64,000 nt of DNA. Origin: Planosporangium spinosum. Lineage in GTDB: Bacteria > Actinomycetota > Actinomycetes > Mycobacteriales > Micromonosporaceae. Shown here piece by piece: positions 27,202 through 40,125 of this stretch. The stretch is taken from contig NZ_JBLYUB010000005.1 in assembly GCF_049999945.1 (NCBI RefSeq), forward strand, positions 248,001 to 312,000. The letters are read 5' to 3'. Numbering within the stretch: the first letter of the stretch is position 1; the number at the start of each line of letters is the position of its first letter. Made by a program: the position numbers and the translations under genes. Under the pieces are notes generated by a model, which worked only from the letters and a program-made list of their open reading frames with translations, was not told the origin of the DNA and ran no database searches.

Positions 27202-29039
27202 ACCGGCGCAGGCTGCTCGCCGCCGCCGCCGCCGCTGTGGCCGTGGCCGTGCTGCCGGTGGCCGGCTGCGGCGTACCCAGCTCCGGGCCGCCAACCGTGG
27301 TCAAGGACGCGCGACGGGACCGGGACTCCACCGACCCCAACCGGAGCGTCACCAAGCAGACCCCGGCCGGCGTGACCGACCCGCTGGCGCTGGTCCAGCG
27401 GTACCTGAAGGCGGCCGCCTGGGTCAACGAGGCCGGACCGGAGCCTGACAAGATCGACAAGGCTGTCGAACCGGTCAAGGCGTTCATGACCGTGGCCGCC
27501 GAGGCCACCTGGCAGCGCGGCCAGGACATCACGGTGGTGCGGGTGACGCGGTACCTGCCGCCCACGCCGACGGCCAACGGCACCCGCGTCGACGTGGTCC
27601 TGCAGCCGATCGGCGTGCTCAACAGCCGGGGGACGGTCGAGCCGAAGGTGGCGGTGGCGCAGACCTACCCGTTCACCGTCGTCCCCGCCGAGCGCGGCGC
27701 CGAGTTGCGCATCGCCAACCCGCCCGCGGGCATGCTGCTCAGCGACGAGGGCCTCGGCGAGCTGTACGACCTGCAGCCGATCTACTTCTGGGACAACGCC
27801 GGCGGGCGCAACCTGGTGCCCGACCTGCGCTACATCGGCAAGTCGGCGTCGCCGGAAAACCGGCTGGTCATGCTGACCGAGTGGCTGCGGGACGGCCCGT
27901 CGGAGTTCCTGAAGCCGGTGGTCAACCCGCTGCCGCCCGGTATCGAGAACAAGGACCGCCCGGTCCTGGACGCGTCCGGCACGGTACGGATCAACCTGTC
28001 GGCGAAGGCCGCGAGCGCCCAGGGCCAGCTGCCCAAGCTGATGGGGCAGCTGAGATGGTCGCTGCGCCCGCTGGCCAGGACGGTGGAGCTGCAGATCGAG
28101 GGCCAGCGTCAGGATCCGGACCTGGGGGCCGGGCTGGACAACCCGGCCGCGACCCCGGACGGGCAGAAGGATCCGCCCCGGTTCGGGGTCGTCGACGGTC
28201 GGGTCCGGCACATCGGCGGGGATCCGCTGGCGGTACCGGCCCTCAACAGCGACGACAACGCGGGCGTGGTGAGCGCCGCGGTGCTGCGCGGCGCCGCGCA
28301 GCAGGTCGCCCTGGTACGCGAGGAGAACGGCCGGCAACGGCTGTGGCTGGGCGCCTACAACCAGACCGCGAAGGTCGCCCAGTACGGCCCGACGGACCTG
28401 GTGGCCGGCGCGATGAGCCGGCCGGTCGGGCTCGGCACGCCGGCCGGTAACGACCCGATGTTCCTGGTCGCGGCGGACGGCAAGCTCTTCTCCGTGCCGG
28501 CGTCGTCCAGGCAGGCGACCAACCGCACGCCGGCCGGCCTCGGCGGCCCGGTGACCGCCGTGTCGGTGGCCCGGGACACCCGGCGCGTCGCGCTGGTCGC
28601 CGGTGGCCGGGTGTACGTCGGAGTGCTGGTGTTCGACGGGGCGAGCCCCTCGGTCTCGCAGCTGGAGGAGGTCCAGGCCGGGCTGACCGACGCGGTCGAC
28701 GTGGCGTGGAGCCGCGAGGGGTGGCTGGTGGTCGCCGGTCGGCTGACGGGGCAGGCGGCGCTGGTCGAGCTGACCATCGACAGCGCGCTGGTCGAGCAGA
28801 TGCAGCTGCGCAACCTGACCGGGCTCACGATGACCCGGGTGGTCGCCGACCCGGTCATCCGCCGCGACGACCCGGGGCGCGGCGTGCGCGGGCCGATCAT
28901 GATCGAGGCGAACGCCCACGCCTACCGCGTCTACTCCAGCAGCGTCGACGAGTGGCCGCCGGACCCGGCCCCGTCGCCGGCCCCGTCGGGTACGCCCGTG
29001 AAGCCGTCGCTGCCGACGGCGCCGTTCTTCGTGGACTGA
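27198..29039 (+). CDS. lpqB: Lipoprotein LpqB
   Basis: A 613-residue exported lipoprotein that modulates MtrB signalling in mycobacteria. Signal peptide with lipobox VAGC (Cys24). A GerMN-type domain precedes a beta-propeller-like C-terminal region. A typical LpqB N-terminus is visible: CGVPSSGPPTVVKD and TDPLALVQRYLKAAAWV. The C-terminal 30 residues are Pro/Ser-rich. GTG start overlaps the mtrB stop. Confidence 0.95.
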   Translation: MNRRRLLAAAAAAVAVAVLPVAGCGVPSSGPPTVVKDARRDRDSTDPNRSVTKQTPAGVTDPLALVQRYLKAAAWVNEAGPEPDKIDKAVEPVKAFMTVAAEATWQRGQDITVVRVTRYLPPTPTANGTRVDVVLQPIGVLNSRGTVEPKVAVAQTYPFTVVPAERGAELRIANPPAGMLLSDEGLGELYDLQPIYFWDNAGGRNLVPDLRYIGKSASPENRLVMLTEWLRDGPSEFLKPVVNPLPPGIENKDRPVLDASGTVRINLSAKAASAQGQLPKLMGQLRWSLRPLARTVELQIEGQRQDPDLGAGLDNPAATPDGQKDPPRFGVVDGRVRHIGGDPLAVPALNSDDNAGVVSAAVLRGAAQQVALVREENGRQRLWLGAYNQTAKVAQYGPTDLVAGAMSRPVGLGTPAGNDPMFLVAADGKLFSVPASSRQATNRTPAGLGGPVTAVSVARDTRRVALVAGGRVYVGVLVFDGASPSVSQLEEVQAGLTDAVDVAWSREGWLVVAGRLTGQAALVELTIDSALVEQMQLRNLTGLTMTRVVADPVIRRDDPGRGVRGPIMIEANAHAYRVYSSSVDEWPPDPAPSPAPSGTPVKPSLPTAPFFVD

Positions 29040-29042
29040 CCG

Positions 29043-29777
29043 GTGACCGTCCGGTCCAACCCGTTCGCCGGGACCTGGTCGGCCCTGGTCGACCTGGTCC
29101 TGCCGGCGGAGTGCGTCGGGTGCGCCCGGGCCGCCGGGCAGGCCCGGGGGCTGTGCGGTGACTGCGCCGCGGCGCTGCGGGCGGTGCGGCCGCAGCGGGT
29201 ACGGCCGCAGCCGGAGCCGCCGGGGATGCCGCGCTGCGTGGCCCTCGCCGCGTACGCCGGGGCGTTGCGCGGGGCGGTGCTGGCGTACAAGGAGCGGGGT
29301 CGGCACACCCTGGCCCGGCCGCTGGGGGAGCGGCTCGCCGACGTGGTGGTGGCGGCGCTCGGTGCCGGCCCGGGGCCGGTGCTGCTGGTGCCGGTACCCG
29401 CGACCGCGGCGGCGGCCAGGGAACGCTACGGCGACCACATGCTCCGGCTGGCGCGGTCGGCGGCCCGGGACCTGACCCGGCGCGGTTGGCCGGCGGGGGT
29501 GGCGTGCCCGCTGCGGGCCCGGTCCCGCCCGGACTCGGCCGAGCTGTCGAGCGCCGACCGGCTGCGCCTCGCGGGAGACGCGTTCGTGCCGGTACCCGCC
29601 CGGTTGCCGGTGGTACGGGCGGCGGTGGCGGCCGGTGCCCGCCCGGTGGTGGTCGATGACGTGGTCACCACCGGGGCGACGCTCGCGGCCGTGGCGGCGC
29701 GGTTGCGCGAGGCCGGGATCGACGTACCGGTGGCCGCGGTGCTCGCCGCGACCCAGCGTCGTGTGGCAGATCGGTAA
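29043..29777 (+). CDS. ComF-family phosphoribosyltransferase-like protein
   Basis: A 244-residue ComF/GntX-type protein. The N-terminal zinc finger is CVGCARAAGQARGLCGDC. The body is a type I phosphoribosyltransferase fold with the PRPP loop VVVDDVVTTGATLAAVAA (about residues 200-217). In naturally competent bacteria ComF helps DNA uptake. Here the gene simply follows lpqB, as in other actinobacteria, and its role is not established. GTG start 3 bp after lpqB, so it belongs to the mtrAB-lpqB transcript. Confidence 0.9.
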   Translation: MTVRSNPFAGTWSALVDLVLPAECVGCARAAGQARGLCGDCAAALRAVRPQRVRPQPEPPGMPRCVALAAYAGALRGAVLAYKERGRHTLARPLGERLADVVVAALGAGPGPVLLVPVPATAAAARERYGDHMLRLARSAARDLTRRGWPAGVACPLRARSRPDSAELSSADRLRLAGDAFVPVPARLPVVRAAVAAGARPVVVDDVVTTGATLAAVAARLREAGIDVPVAAVLAATQRRVADR

Positions 29778-30087
29778 CACTCGGTTGCTATTGGGGTTCC
29801 TGGTCACCTAAGGGGTGACGTGCGCCTTTCCGGAGGTTAGCGTCGAGATTCACCAGTAGTGTCGTAGACAGGCAACACCACCCGTCGGGGGCCCGCGTGA
29901 CCGTGCGCGGCCGCGGCGCGAGGGAGGTGACGAGACACGGTGGCCGGCAGCGCCGTCCGAGAGGCGGGACATGCCGGCCCGCGAATCCCACTGGGCGAAC
30001 ACCCGGTGTCCCACAGGACGAAAACCCACCCAATGCCGCCGGAGCTGTCCGGTCGGCGCACCGCACTCAATGTGGGGGAGGTCAAGC
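29778..30087 (+). promoter_or_regulatory. Leader and probable promoter region of hpf
   Basis: A 310-bp gap without convincing coding sequence. A small hairpin (GTCACC 29803-29808 with GGTGAC 29814-29819) could end the comF transcript. The AT-richer stretch 29820-29880 probably carries the hpf promoter, but no boxes are clear. A very strong GGGGGAGG ribosome site (30074-30081) fixes the hpf start at 30088. Confidence 0.5.
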
Positions 30088-30768
30088 GTGGACATTGTTG
30101 TCAAAGGCCGGAACGTCGAGGTGCCTGACCACTACCGTCAGCACGTCGCGGAGAAGCTGCAGAAGATCGAACGGTACGACCACAAGATCATTCGGGTGGA
30201 TGTCGAGCTGTTCCACGAGCGAAACCCGCGCCAGTCCGACCACTGCCAGCGCGTGGAGATCACGTGCGTCTCGCGCGGTCCGGTCGTGCGCGCGGAGGCC
30301 TGCGCCGCCGACTTCTACGCCGCTCTCGATACCGCACTCGCCAAGCTCAACGCCCGGCTGCGCCGTACCGCCGACCGGCGCCGGGTGCATCGCGGCCGCC
30401 GCGCGCCGGTCTCCGTCGCCGCGGCCACCGCGTCCCTGGCGCACGTCGACGCCGACACCTGGTTCGCCCGGCCGGCGGCCGCCGCACCGGTGTCCGCCCC
30501 GCCGGTGGACGCCGTCGACGGGTACGCCGTCGACGGGTACGCCGTCGACGGGTACGCCGTCGACGGGTACGCCGCCGACGACCAGCCGTGGCACATCGTC
30601 CGGGAGAAGGAGCACCCGGCCGACCCGATGACCGTCGACGACGCGCTCTTCCACATGGAACTTCTCGGCCACGACTTCTACCTGTTCCACGACAAGGAGT
30701 CCGGCCGGCCGAGCGTGGTCTACCGCCGGCACGCCTACGACTACGGCGTCATCAGCCTCGCCACCTGA
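30088..30768 (+). CDS. hpf: Long-form ribosome hibernation promoting factor
   Basis: Binds the 30S decoding region and drives 100S dimer formation in resting cells. 226 residues. The N-terminal S30AE domain (1-100; MDIVVKGRNVEVPDHYRQHVAEKLQKIERYD) has the beta-alpha-beta fold. The C-terminal dimerisation domain (about 165-226) has MTVDDALFHMELLGHDFYLFHDKESGRPSVVYRRHAYDYGVI. The linker holds four exact copies of AVDGY (15-bp units). GTG start chosen from the strong ribosome site and the family N-terminus. It precedes secA, as in Mycobacterium, with one GNAT gene inserted. Confidence 0.96.
   Translation: MDIVVKGRNVEVPDHYRQHVAEKLQKIERYDHKIIRVDVELFHERNPRQSDHCQRVEITCVSRGPVVRAEACAADFYAALDTALAKLNARLRRTADRRRVHRGRRAPVSVAAATASLAHVDADTWFARPAAAAPVSAPPVDAVDGYAVDGYAVDGYAVDGYAADDQPWHIVREKEHPADPMTVDDALFHMELLGHDFYLFHDKESGRPSVVYRRHAYDYGVISLAT
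30511..30570 (+). repeat. Four perfect 15-bp tandem repeats in the hpf linker
   Basis: GCCGTCGACGGGTAC is repeated four times without a mismatch, encoding AVDGY four times, followed by a diverged fifth unit. Lies between the two HPF domains, where length change would keep frame. Confidence 0.95.
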
Positions 30769-30790
30769 CGGCGGATCCTTCCCTCCGCCG

Positions 30791-30839
30791 CCGCCGACCC
30801 CGCCGGTCGCCTGATGTCAGGCCCCGGCGGGGTCGGCGG
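30791..30839. terminator. Bidirectional terminator between hpf and the GNAT gene
   Basis: A 16-bp perfect stem (30791-30806 with 30824-30839) with a 17-base loop. The stop codon of the convergent GNAT gene lies inside the loop. Confidence 0.85.
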
Positions 30840-31932
30840 TCAGATCCTCGGGGAGCAGGGCGTACAGCAGGTCGTCGAGCCGGCCGCCGCCCGCCGCCGG
30901 CAGCCGGGACCGCTGGTAGCCCTCCCGCCGGAAGCCGGCCGCCTCCAGCACCCGCTGGGAGGCCACGTTCTCCGGTGCGGTGCCGGCGATGATGCGCACG
31001 ATGCCGGTGTACGCGAACGCCCACCCGGCGAGCAGTCGCACCGCCCGGCTCGCGTAGCCCTTGCCGCGCCAGGCCGGGTCGAGGTCGTACCCGATCATCG
31101 CCTGGCCGGTCGGTGGCTCGTGGTAGTACAGCCCGATCTCCCCGGCGAACGTGTCGGTGACGGCGTCCCGGATCGCGAGCGTCGCCTGCGCCCCGGCCAG
31201 CCAGTTGGCCTCGGCCTGGGCGCAGCGCCGCAGCGCCCGCTCCCGGCTGAACGGCTCCGGCGGCACCTGGGCGGCGATCACCTCGGGCAGGAGGTGGGTG
31301 CGGTACACGTCGTCGGCGTCGTCGACCGCGATCGGGCACAGCGCCACCGTGCCGTCGCTGAGCTCGCCGCCGGGCAGGTCGGGCAGCAGCCGTGGGGCCG
31401 GCCCGGGTGGGTCGTCGGCGAGGCGCCCCCACACGATCAGGTCCTCCCGGCCGCCGTCGCGGCCGAGCCCGCCGCCACGCTGGACGCCCTCCCGGACGTA
31501 CCCGTTGGCGAGCGCCACCCGCTGGCTCGGCCCGTTGGCCGGGTCGGTGCGGATCTCCAGCCGGGCGTACCCGTGCCGGAACGCCCAGGCGGTCGCCGCG
31601 CGTACCGCGTCGGTGGCGGCCCGCCGTTCCCGTCCCCAGGGGGCCACCCAGTACCCGAGCTCGGCCCGGCCCGGCCCGACGGGGTAGACGCCGACGCAGC
31701 CGAACAGCCGCCCGGTGGCCGGGTCGGCGATGGCGAACTCGGCGCCCCCGGCCGCCCACCTCGCCGGCGACGTCTCCCGCACGTAGGCGCGGGCGTCCGC
31801 CTCGGTGTACGGGGCGGGCAGCATCGGCACGAAGCGCTGGACCAGCGGGTCGTTGCAGGCGGCGGTGAGGTCGCCGACGTCGTCGGCCACCAGCCGGCGC
31901 AGGCGCACCGAACCGGCCTCGATCACATCCAT
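30817..31932 (-). CDS. Two-domain GNAT N-acetyltransferase
   Basis: A 371-residue protein made of two GNAT (RimJ/RimL-like) domains. The first is about residues 1-165 (VRLRRLVADDVGDLTAACNDPLVQRFVP and NGPSQRVALANGYVREGV). The second is about 190-365 (LDPAWRGKGYASRAVRLLAGWAF and NVASQRVLEAAGFRREGYQRSRL). The Q/R-x-x-G-x-G/A coenzyme A loop is clear in the second (RGKGYA). Substrate unknown; relatives acetylate protein N-termini, amino acids or antibiotics. ATG at 31932 (MDVIEAGSVRLRRL) was chosen; the frame stays open into secA but that part is not protein-like. Convergent with hpf, divergent from secA. Confidence 0.88.
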   Translation of the reverse strand: MDVIEAGSVRLRRLVADDVGDLTAACNDPLVQRFVPMLPAPYTEADARAYVRETSPARWAAGGAEFAIADPATGRLFGCVGVYPVGPGRAELGYWVAPWGRERRAATDAVRAATAWAFRHGYARLEIRTDPANGPSQRVALANGYVREGVQRGGGLGRDGGREDLIVWGRLADDPPGPAPRLLPDLPGGELSDGTVALCPIAVDDADDVYRTHLLPEVIAAQVPPEPFSRERALRRCAQAEANWLAGAQATLAIRDAVTDTFAGEIGLYYHEPPTGQAMIGYDLDPAWRGKGYASRAVRLLAGWAFAYTGIVRIIAGTAPENVASQRVLEAAGFRREGYQRSRLPAAGGGRLDDLLYALLPEDLTADPAGA

Positions 31933-32148
31933 GCGGAGGATTCTGCCCCATTGGCCCGGACCGACCGGATGCTTCCAAGATCTCCAACGGGGTGCCTTGG
32001 TGATCTGGCGTCCGGTACGCTCGGCGGCTGCGGGCGGGAATGCCGGGCCTCCGGCGGGGCGTTTTCGTCTGAAGCGGAAATACAGTGCCCGACCGCGTGG
32101 AAGGGTGCCCCTGGGTGAAACGCGGGCGGCGGTGAGCGTCGACGGCCG

Positions 32149-32154
32149 CATACG
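32149..32154 (+). promoter_or_regulatory. Candidate -10 box of secA
   Basis: TACGAT in GCATACGATAG, about 35 bp before the GTG of secA, resembles an actinobacterial -10 element. No good -35 is seen. The 256-bp gap 31933-32188 is otherwise unremarkable. Confidence 0.35.
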
Positions 32155-32188
32155 ATAGGGCCGCAGGCTGTTGAGGGAGCGCTGACCC

Positions 32189-35050
<2,862 letters not shown>

Positions 35051-35067
35051 CGGCTGGTTAGCCGCGG

Positions 35068-35112
35068 CGAGGGCCGCCCACCGGGACGGAGAGTTCCCGG
35101 GGGCGGCCCTCG
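35068..35112 (+). terminator. Terminator after secA
   Basis: Stem of 12 plus 6 bp with one bulged A (35068-35086 with 35095-35112) and an 8-base loop, between secA and the convergent Rv3235-type gene. Confidence 0.8.
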
Positions 35113-35124
35113 GCCTTTACCGGG

Positions 35125-35796
35125 TCAGACCACCTCCAGAAGCGTGCACAGCCAACTGCCGTGCCGGTGGTACTCGAAGCGCAGCGCCATCGCCCACGAC
35201 GTCTCGCCGTGGCCGAGGACCGCGACCGCCTCGGCGACCCCGGCGTGCTGCTGGCACACCCGCAGCCGGCGGATGCCGACTCGCGCGGGGCCGGTGGTGT
35301 TGCCGGCGCGTGCCGGGCTGCCGGGGCCGGTGGTGTTGCCGAGGCGTGCCGGGCCGCCGGGGGCGCGGCCGGGCAGCCGCAGCCGTACCGCCCGGCGGGT
35401 CAGCTGGGTGGTGACCGCGGTGAACTCCAGCGGCGCCGTCAGTGCCCGGAGGTGTCCGACCGGGCGGAACCCGTTGAGCACCTCCACGCAGGCGGCGACG
35501 AACCGGCTCGCGGCGATCTGCGCCGACCCCGCGGGCGGGCTGGACGGCCGCTGCGCCGCGGCCGTGGCTGTCCCGGCGGTCGTCCGGGTCCGGTCCGGGT
35601 CGCCGGTCGGGTCGGGTGTGCCGGTCGGAGCGGTGCCACGCGGGCCGGACGCGGCGCTGAACAGGGCCAGTTGCCCGGTGCAGACCGGGTGATCGTCGGC
35701 GCGCCGGTCGTCGTCGACCGGCGGTTCGAGCGCCGGCGCGCGCCGGATTCGGACCGGCGCCGGGGCCGGTCCGGGCGAACTCAGGATGGCGGTCAT
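35125..35796 (-). CDS. Rv3235-family protein
   Basis: A 223-residue protein. The first 100 residues are Pro/Ala/Thr-rich and look disordered. The conserved domain begins near SAQIAASRFVAACVEVLNGFRPVGHLRALTAPLEF and ends with VGIRRLRVCQQHAGVAEAVAVLGHGETSWAMALRFEYHRHGSWLCTLLEVV. That pattern is the small domain of Rv3235-type proteins (DUF6459, as I recall), found next to secA in actinobacteria. Function unknown. ATG at 35796 chosen because it gives MTAILSSPGPAP and lies after an AGGAGG-like site; the open frame extends further without support. Confidence 0.8.
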   Translation of the reverse strand: MTAILSSPGPAPAPVRIRRAPALEPPVDDDRRADDHPVCTGQLALFSAASGPRGTAPTGTPDPTGDPDRTRTTAGTATAAAQRPSSPPAGSAQIAASRFVAACVEVLNGFRPVGHLRALTAPLEFTAVTTQLTRRAVRLRLPGRAPGGPARLGNTTGPGSPARAGNTTGPARVGIRRLRVCQQHAGVAEAVAVLGHGETSWAMALRFEYHRHGSWLCTLLEVV

Positions 35797-35935
35797 GCGG
35801 GCCTCCTCGGCGACTCGATCGGCGCCGTGCTCGATTTTGATTCCGAAACCGTCCGTTTGCCTTCGTTTGCCTTCGACATTTGTACTGAGGCTACGACGGC
35901 GGGTCAAGTAATCGAGGCGCGCGACCGAAACCAGT

Positions 35936-35987
35936 AACCGGATCGGGCAACCGGATCGGGCAACCGGATCGGGCAACCGGGTCGGGT
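35936..35987. repeat. Four 13-bp tandem repeats
   Basis: AACCGGATCGGGC occurs three times in exact tandem (35936-35974), with a fourth diverged copy to 35987. It lies between the HTH gene (36069-36305) and the start of the Rv3235-type gene, both on the minus strand. Confidence 0.9.
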
Positions 35988-36068
35988 AGCCGCGCGAAAG
36001 CGAAGATCCCGGCGGATCCGCGCGGTGGCGGACCTGCCGGGATCTCGACGTAGGGCGGCGTGACGGTC

Positions 36069-36305
36069 CTAGTCCTCGTCGAACTCCTCGCGCCCGGCCA
36101 GCGGGTTCTGCCGCACCCAGGCGGCCGTCTCGTCGTACTTGCGCTGGATGTACTCCTCGAGCTTGCTGCGCTCGATCCGCCACTGGCCCCGCCCGCCGAC
36201 CTTGATCGCGGGCAGTTCACCGCTGCGCACCATGTGGTACACCTGCGACATCGACACGTTGAGCTGCTCGGCGACGTCGGACATGAGCAGGAACCGGGGC
36301 TCCAT
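36069..36305 (-). CDS. Small helix-turn-helix DNA-binding protein (excisionase/MerR-like HTH)
   Basis: A 78-residue protein with an HTH_17-type winged helix: FLLMSDVAEQLNVSMSQVYHMVRSGELPAIKVGGRGQWRIERSKLEEYIQRKY (about residues 5-58), then an acidic tail. The domain resembles phage excisionases and BldC. The chromosomal setting near secA and the conserved sequence suggest a housekeeping DNA-binding role in actinobacteria, not a mobile-element excisionase. Targets unknown. ATG at 36305. Confidence 0.85.
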   Translation of the reverse strand: MEPRFLLMSDVAEQLNVSMSQVYHMVRSGELPAIKVGGRGQWRIERSKLEEYIQRKYDETAAWVRQNPLAGREEFDED

Positions 36306-36387
36306 GCGAGTGGTCTCCGTATCGACGGGTGGTGGGCTGTCGGCTTAGTTTGCCACCGATTGCCTGTGCCGTCGCCGACTGTCCGGA

Positions 36388-36457
36388 CCGCCCTGCCGGC
36401 CGGGATCCGCCCTGCCCGGATCCGCCCTGCCGGGATCCGCCCTGCCGGCCGCGATCC
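36388..36457. repeat. Four copies of CCGCCCTGCC with GGATC spacers
   Basis: CCGCCCTGCC occurs at 36388, 36407, 36422 and 36437 (spacing 19, 15 and 15 bp), separated by CGGGATC/CGGATC-type spacers. It lies upstream of both the HTH gene (minus strand) and the DUF6912 gene (plus strand). Confidence 0.75.
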
Positions 36458-36604
36458 GGCCCCGGACCGGCCGGCCCGCGGGGGAGGGGGCCGAATCTCG
36501 GGTGAAAGCACGCCGACGCGGTGTGAAACACTTCCGTGCAGGCCGGGCAGGGTGTACCAAAGTGACCGGCGTTTCCCTCAAACCGGCCGACTGGAGTCCC
36601 CGCC

Positions 36605-37108
36605 GTGACCGACCATCTCCGGGTCTACCTGCCCGCCACGCTCGCCGGCCTGGCGATCCTGAAGGAGCGCGGCGTGCTCGCGCCGACCGCCGAGGCCCAC
36701 GCGGTGACGCCGGCCCTGCGCGAGTGGTACGCCGAGGGTGACGAGGAGGAGCTGGAGTACGTCGCGTTCACCCGCGCCGCCCAGAGCGCCCTCCGCCTGC
36801 TACGAGAGGACCCGAAGACACCCCGCCGCCGGGTCGTGGTCTCCGTCGACCTGCCCGTGACGGCCGTACGCCGGCAGGCCGACCAGGAACTCGGGTCGAG
36901 CCTGGTCGGCGTGCCCGACGCCGTGCCGTTCGCGGCGGTGGCGGCGGTCCACGTCGACGGAGCCGAGGCCGAGACCGACGTCGCGGCGGCCGCGGACGTG
37001 GTGGAGGAGGCGCTCGCCGGTGATCCGGACGCGCAGTTCACCGTGGATGGCGCCGAGGATCACGAGCTGGAGTGGTACGACCCGACGGAGCTGGGTCAGC
37101 TGGTTTGA
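36605..37108 (+). CDS. DUF6912-type conserved protein
   Basis: A 167-residue soluble protein, predicted cytoplasmic, rich in Ala and Glu/Asp. The conserved N-terminus is LRVYLPATLAGLAILKERGVLAPTAEAHAVTPALREWY and a later segment is RRRVVVSVDLPV. This pattern belongs to a conserved actinobacterial family (DUF6912 from memory). No catalytic motif is evident. The GTG at 36605 was chosen because the conserved MTDHLRVYLPATL begins there. The last 13 bp overlap the convergent membrane-protein gene. Confidence 0.7.
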   Translation: MTDHLRVYLPATLAGLAILKERGVLAPTAEAHAVTPALREWYAEGDEEELEYVAFTRAAQSALRLLREDPKTPRRRVVVSVDLPVTAVRRQADQELGSSLVGVPDAVPFAAVAAVHVDGAEAETDVAAAADVVEEALAGDPDAQFTVDGAEDHELEWYDPTELGQLV

Positions 37109-38082
37109 TCCCGGTCGGCCTCGGCCGGCTGCGCCGTCAACCCGGCGTCCGCCGGCCCGAGCGTACGACCGAACGCGATCGTCGCGACGATCGCCCCGAC
37201 GAACAGCACCACCATGGCGGTGCTGATGCCGACGTTGCTCGACCAGTACAGCGCCGCCCGGTCCGCTTCACTGGAGGCGGCGGCCAGCGCCCGCAGCCGC
37301 GTGCCGGCGGCGAGCGCCACCAGGTCGGCGACCAGCAGCAGCAGGCCAGGGCCGGCACCGGCGACGAGAAACTCCGGCCAGCGCGGGTCACGCGCGCGGC
37401 GCCGCAGGTACCGGTACGCGACGATCCCGGCGAGGAGGCCGCCGACGACCGCCGCGGTCAGGGCCAGCCGGTGGCTGGCGTCGACCCGGGAGGCCGTGCT
37501 CGACCCGGCGCCGAAGATCTTCAGCAACCGGCTGTAGAACGCGCCCTCCATCAGGCCGAGCAGCAGCCAGGCCAGCGCGCCGGCCACGGCGGCCCCGACC
37601 ACGGCGGGCCGGGGTAGCGCGCTGATCGCGCCTCCGAGCAGGCTGGCCGCGCCGACGCCGGCGGCCAGGACGATCAATGACGAGGTCGTGCCGTACCCGG
37701 CGAGGACGAGGCCCGCCACGACCAGTCCGGTGACCAAGCCACCGGCCAGGCCGGCCAGCGGGCGGGGCACCCGGGTGCCGAGCAGGTCGGCGCCGAGCAG
37801 GCCGATGGCGGCGCCGGCGACCAGGCTCGCGGTGACCACGAACGGCAGCGCGAGGGCGGCCTGGCTGATCGACTGGATGCCGGTGGAGCCGGCGAGGGTG
37901 CCGTGGACCGACCAGAGCGTGGCGGCGAGCCAGGCCACCGCCAGGACGGCGAGGACGAGCGTCGCGGGGATGCGCCCGGCGAGCCCGGCTGCGGCGCGGT
38001 CCTGGTCCACCGGACCGCGGTGCTCGACGTCCGTCGCGGTGGTCGGTTCGCCGGCGGAGCCCGAGTGGTGCGGGTCGGTCAT
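37096..38082 (-). CDS. Predicted polytopic membrane protein
   Basis: A 328-residue membrane protein with about eight hydrophobic helices: IPATLVLAVLAVAWLAATLWSV, ALALPFVVTASLVAGAAIGLLGADLL, LAGLAGGLVTGLVVAGLVLAGYG and others. A soluble loop around SRLLKIFGAGSSTASRVDASHRL lies between them. The N-terminal 35 residues are polar. ATG at 38082 was chosen after a GGGAG site; the longer open frame crosses the 27-bp tandem repeats and is not credible. No family recognised; function unknown. Convergent with the DUF6912 gene (13-bp overlap). Confidence 0.75.
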   Translation of the reverse strand: MTDPHHSGSAGEPTTATDVEHRGPVDQDRAAAGLAGRIPATLVLAVLAVAWLAATLWSVHGTLAGSTGIQSISQAALALPFVVTASLVAGAAIGLLGADLLGTRVPRPLAGLAGGLVTGLVVAGLVLAGYGTTSSLIVLAAGVGAASLLGGAISALPRPAVVGAAVAGALAWLLLGLMEGAFYSRLLKIFGAGSSTASRVDASHRLALTAAVVGGLLAGIVAYRYLRRRARDPRWPEFLVAGAGPGLLLLVADLVALAAGTRLRALAAASSEADRAALYWSSNVGISTAMVVLFVGAIVATIAFGRTLGPADAGLTAQPAEADRDQTS

Positions 38083-38238
38083 TCTGGAGTGCTCCCTCAC
38101 GGTCGGCCACCGGCAAGGGTACGCGGCGGCCGGCCCGGCCCCGCTGTCCGGCCACCGGCGAGGGTGGACAACTCCAGCTCCGGAGGCGAAATATGACAAC
38201 GTCGGGCCACTAAGGTTCGGACGTGTCATAGTCGGCCC

Positions 38239-38360
38239 GGGCCGACCGAGGATCGTGGCCGGTCTGGGCCGGTCGCGGATCGTGGCCGGTTCGGGCCGGT
38301 CGCGGATCGTGGTCGGTTCGGACCGGTCGCGGATCATGGTCGGTTCGGGCCGGCCGCGAA
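38239..38360 (+). repeat. 27-bp tandem repeats (4.5 copies) upstream of pruA
   Basis: Units of exactly 27 bp start at 38239, 38266, 38293 and 38320, with a partial fifth at 38347. Each contains a GGGCCGGTC-type start, GCGGATCGTGG and CCGGTTC with a few changes. They fill the gap between the divergent membrane-protein gene and pruA (start 38420). Confidence 0.92.
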
Positions 38361-38419
38361 CGCGTGCGAGGATGGGCCCGGCCTCGCCAATGCTGCCGAG
38401 ATCGACGTAGGAGCGTGTC

Positions 38420-40051
<1,632 letters not shown>

Positions 40052-40054
40052 GGC

Positions 40055-40069
40055 GTGAGCGAGCGAGCC
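40055..40069 (+). repeat. GAGCGAGCG-family repeat, copy 2
   Basis: GTGAGCGAGCGAGCC lies 3 bp after the pruA stop, in the gap to the tryptophan dioxygenase gene; related to the copies at 10129 and 45067/45147. Confidence 0.45.
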
Positions 40070-40125
40070 AGTAGGCACCGTCGGCGGGAGCCTCGCCGTG
40101 GCGCGGACCGGAGTGAGGCGGCACG

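Noticed and set aside
29897..30631. Plus-strand ORF over the hpf leader and gene
   Set aside because: Out of frame with hpf and Arg/Pro/Ser-rich; hpf is certain.
30814..32118. Plus-strand ORF opposite the GNAT gene
   Set aside because: Antisense shadow without motifs.
36069..36305. Phage excisionase
   Set aside because: The HTH type is similar, but the gene lies in a conserved chromosomal block far from any integrase.
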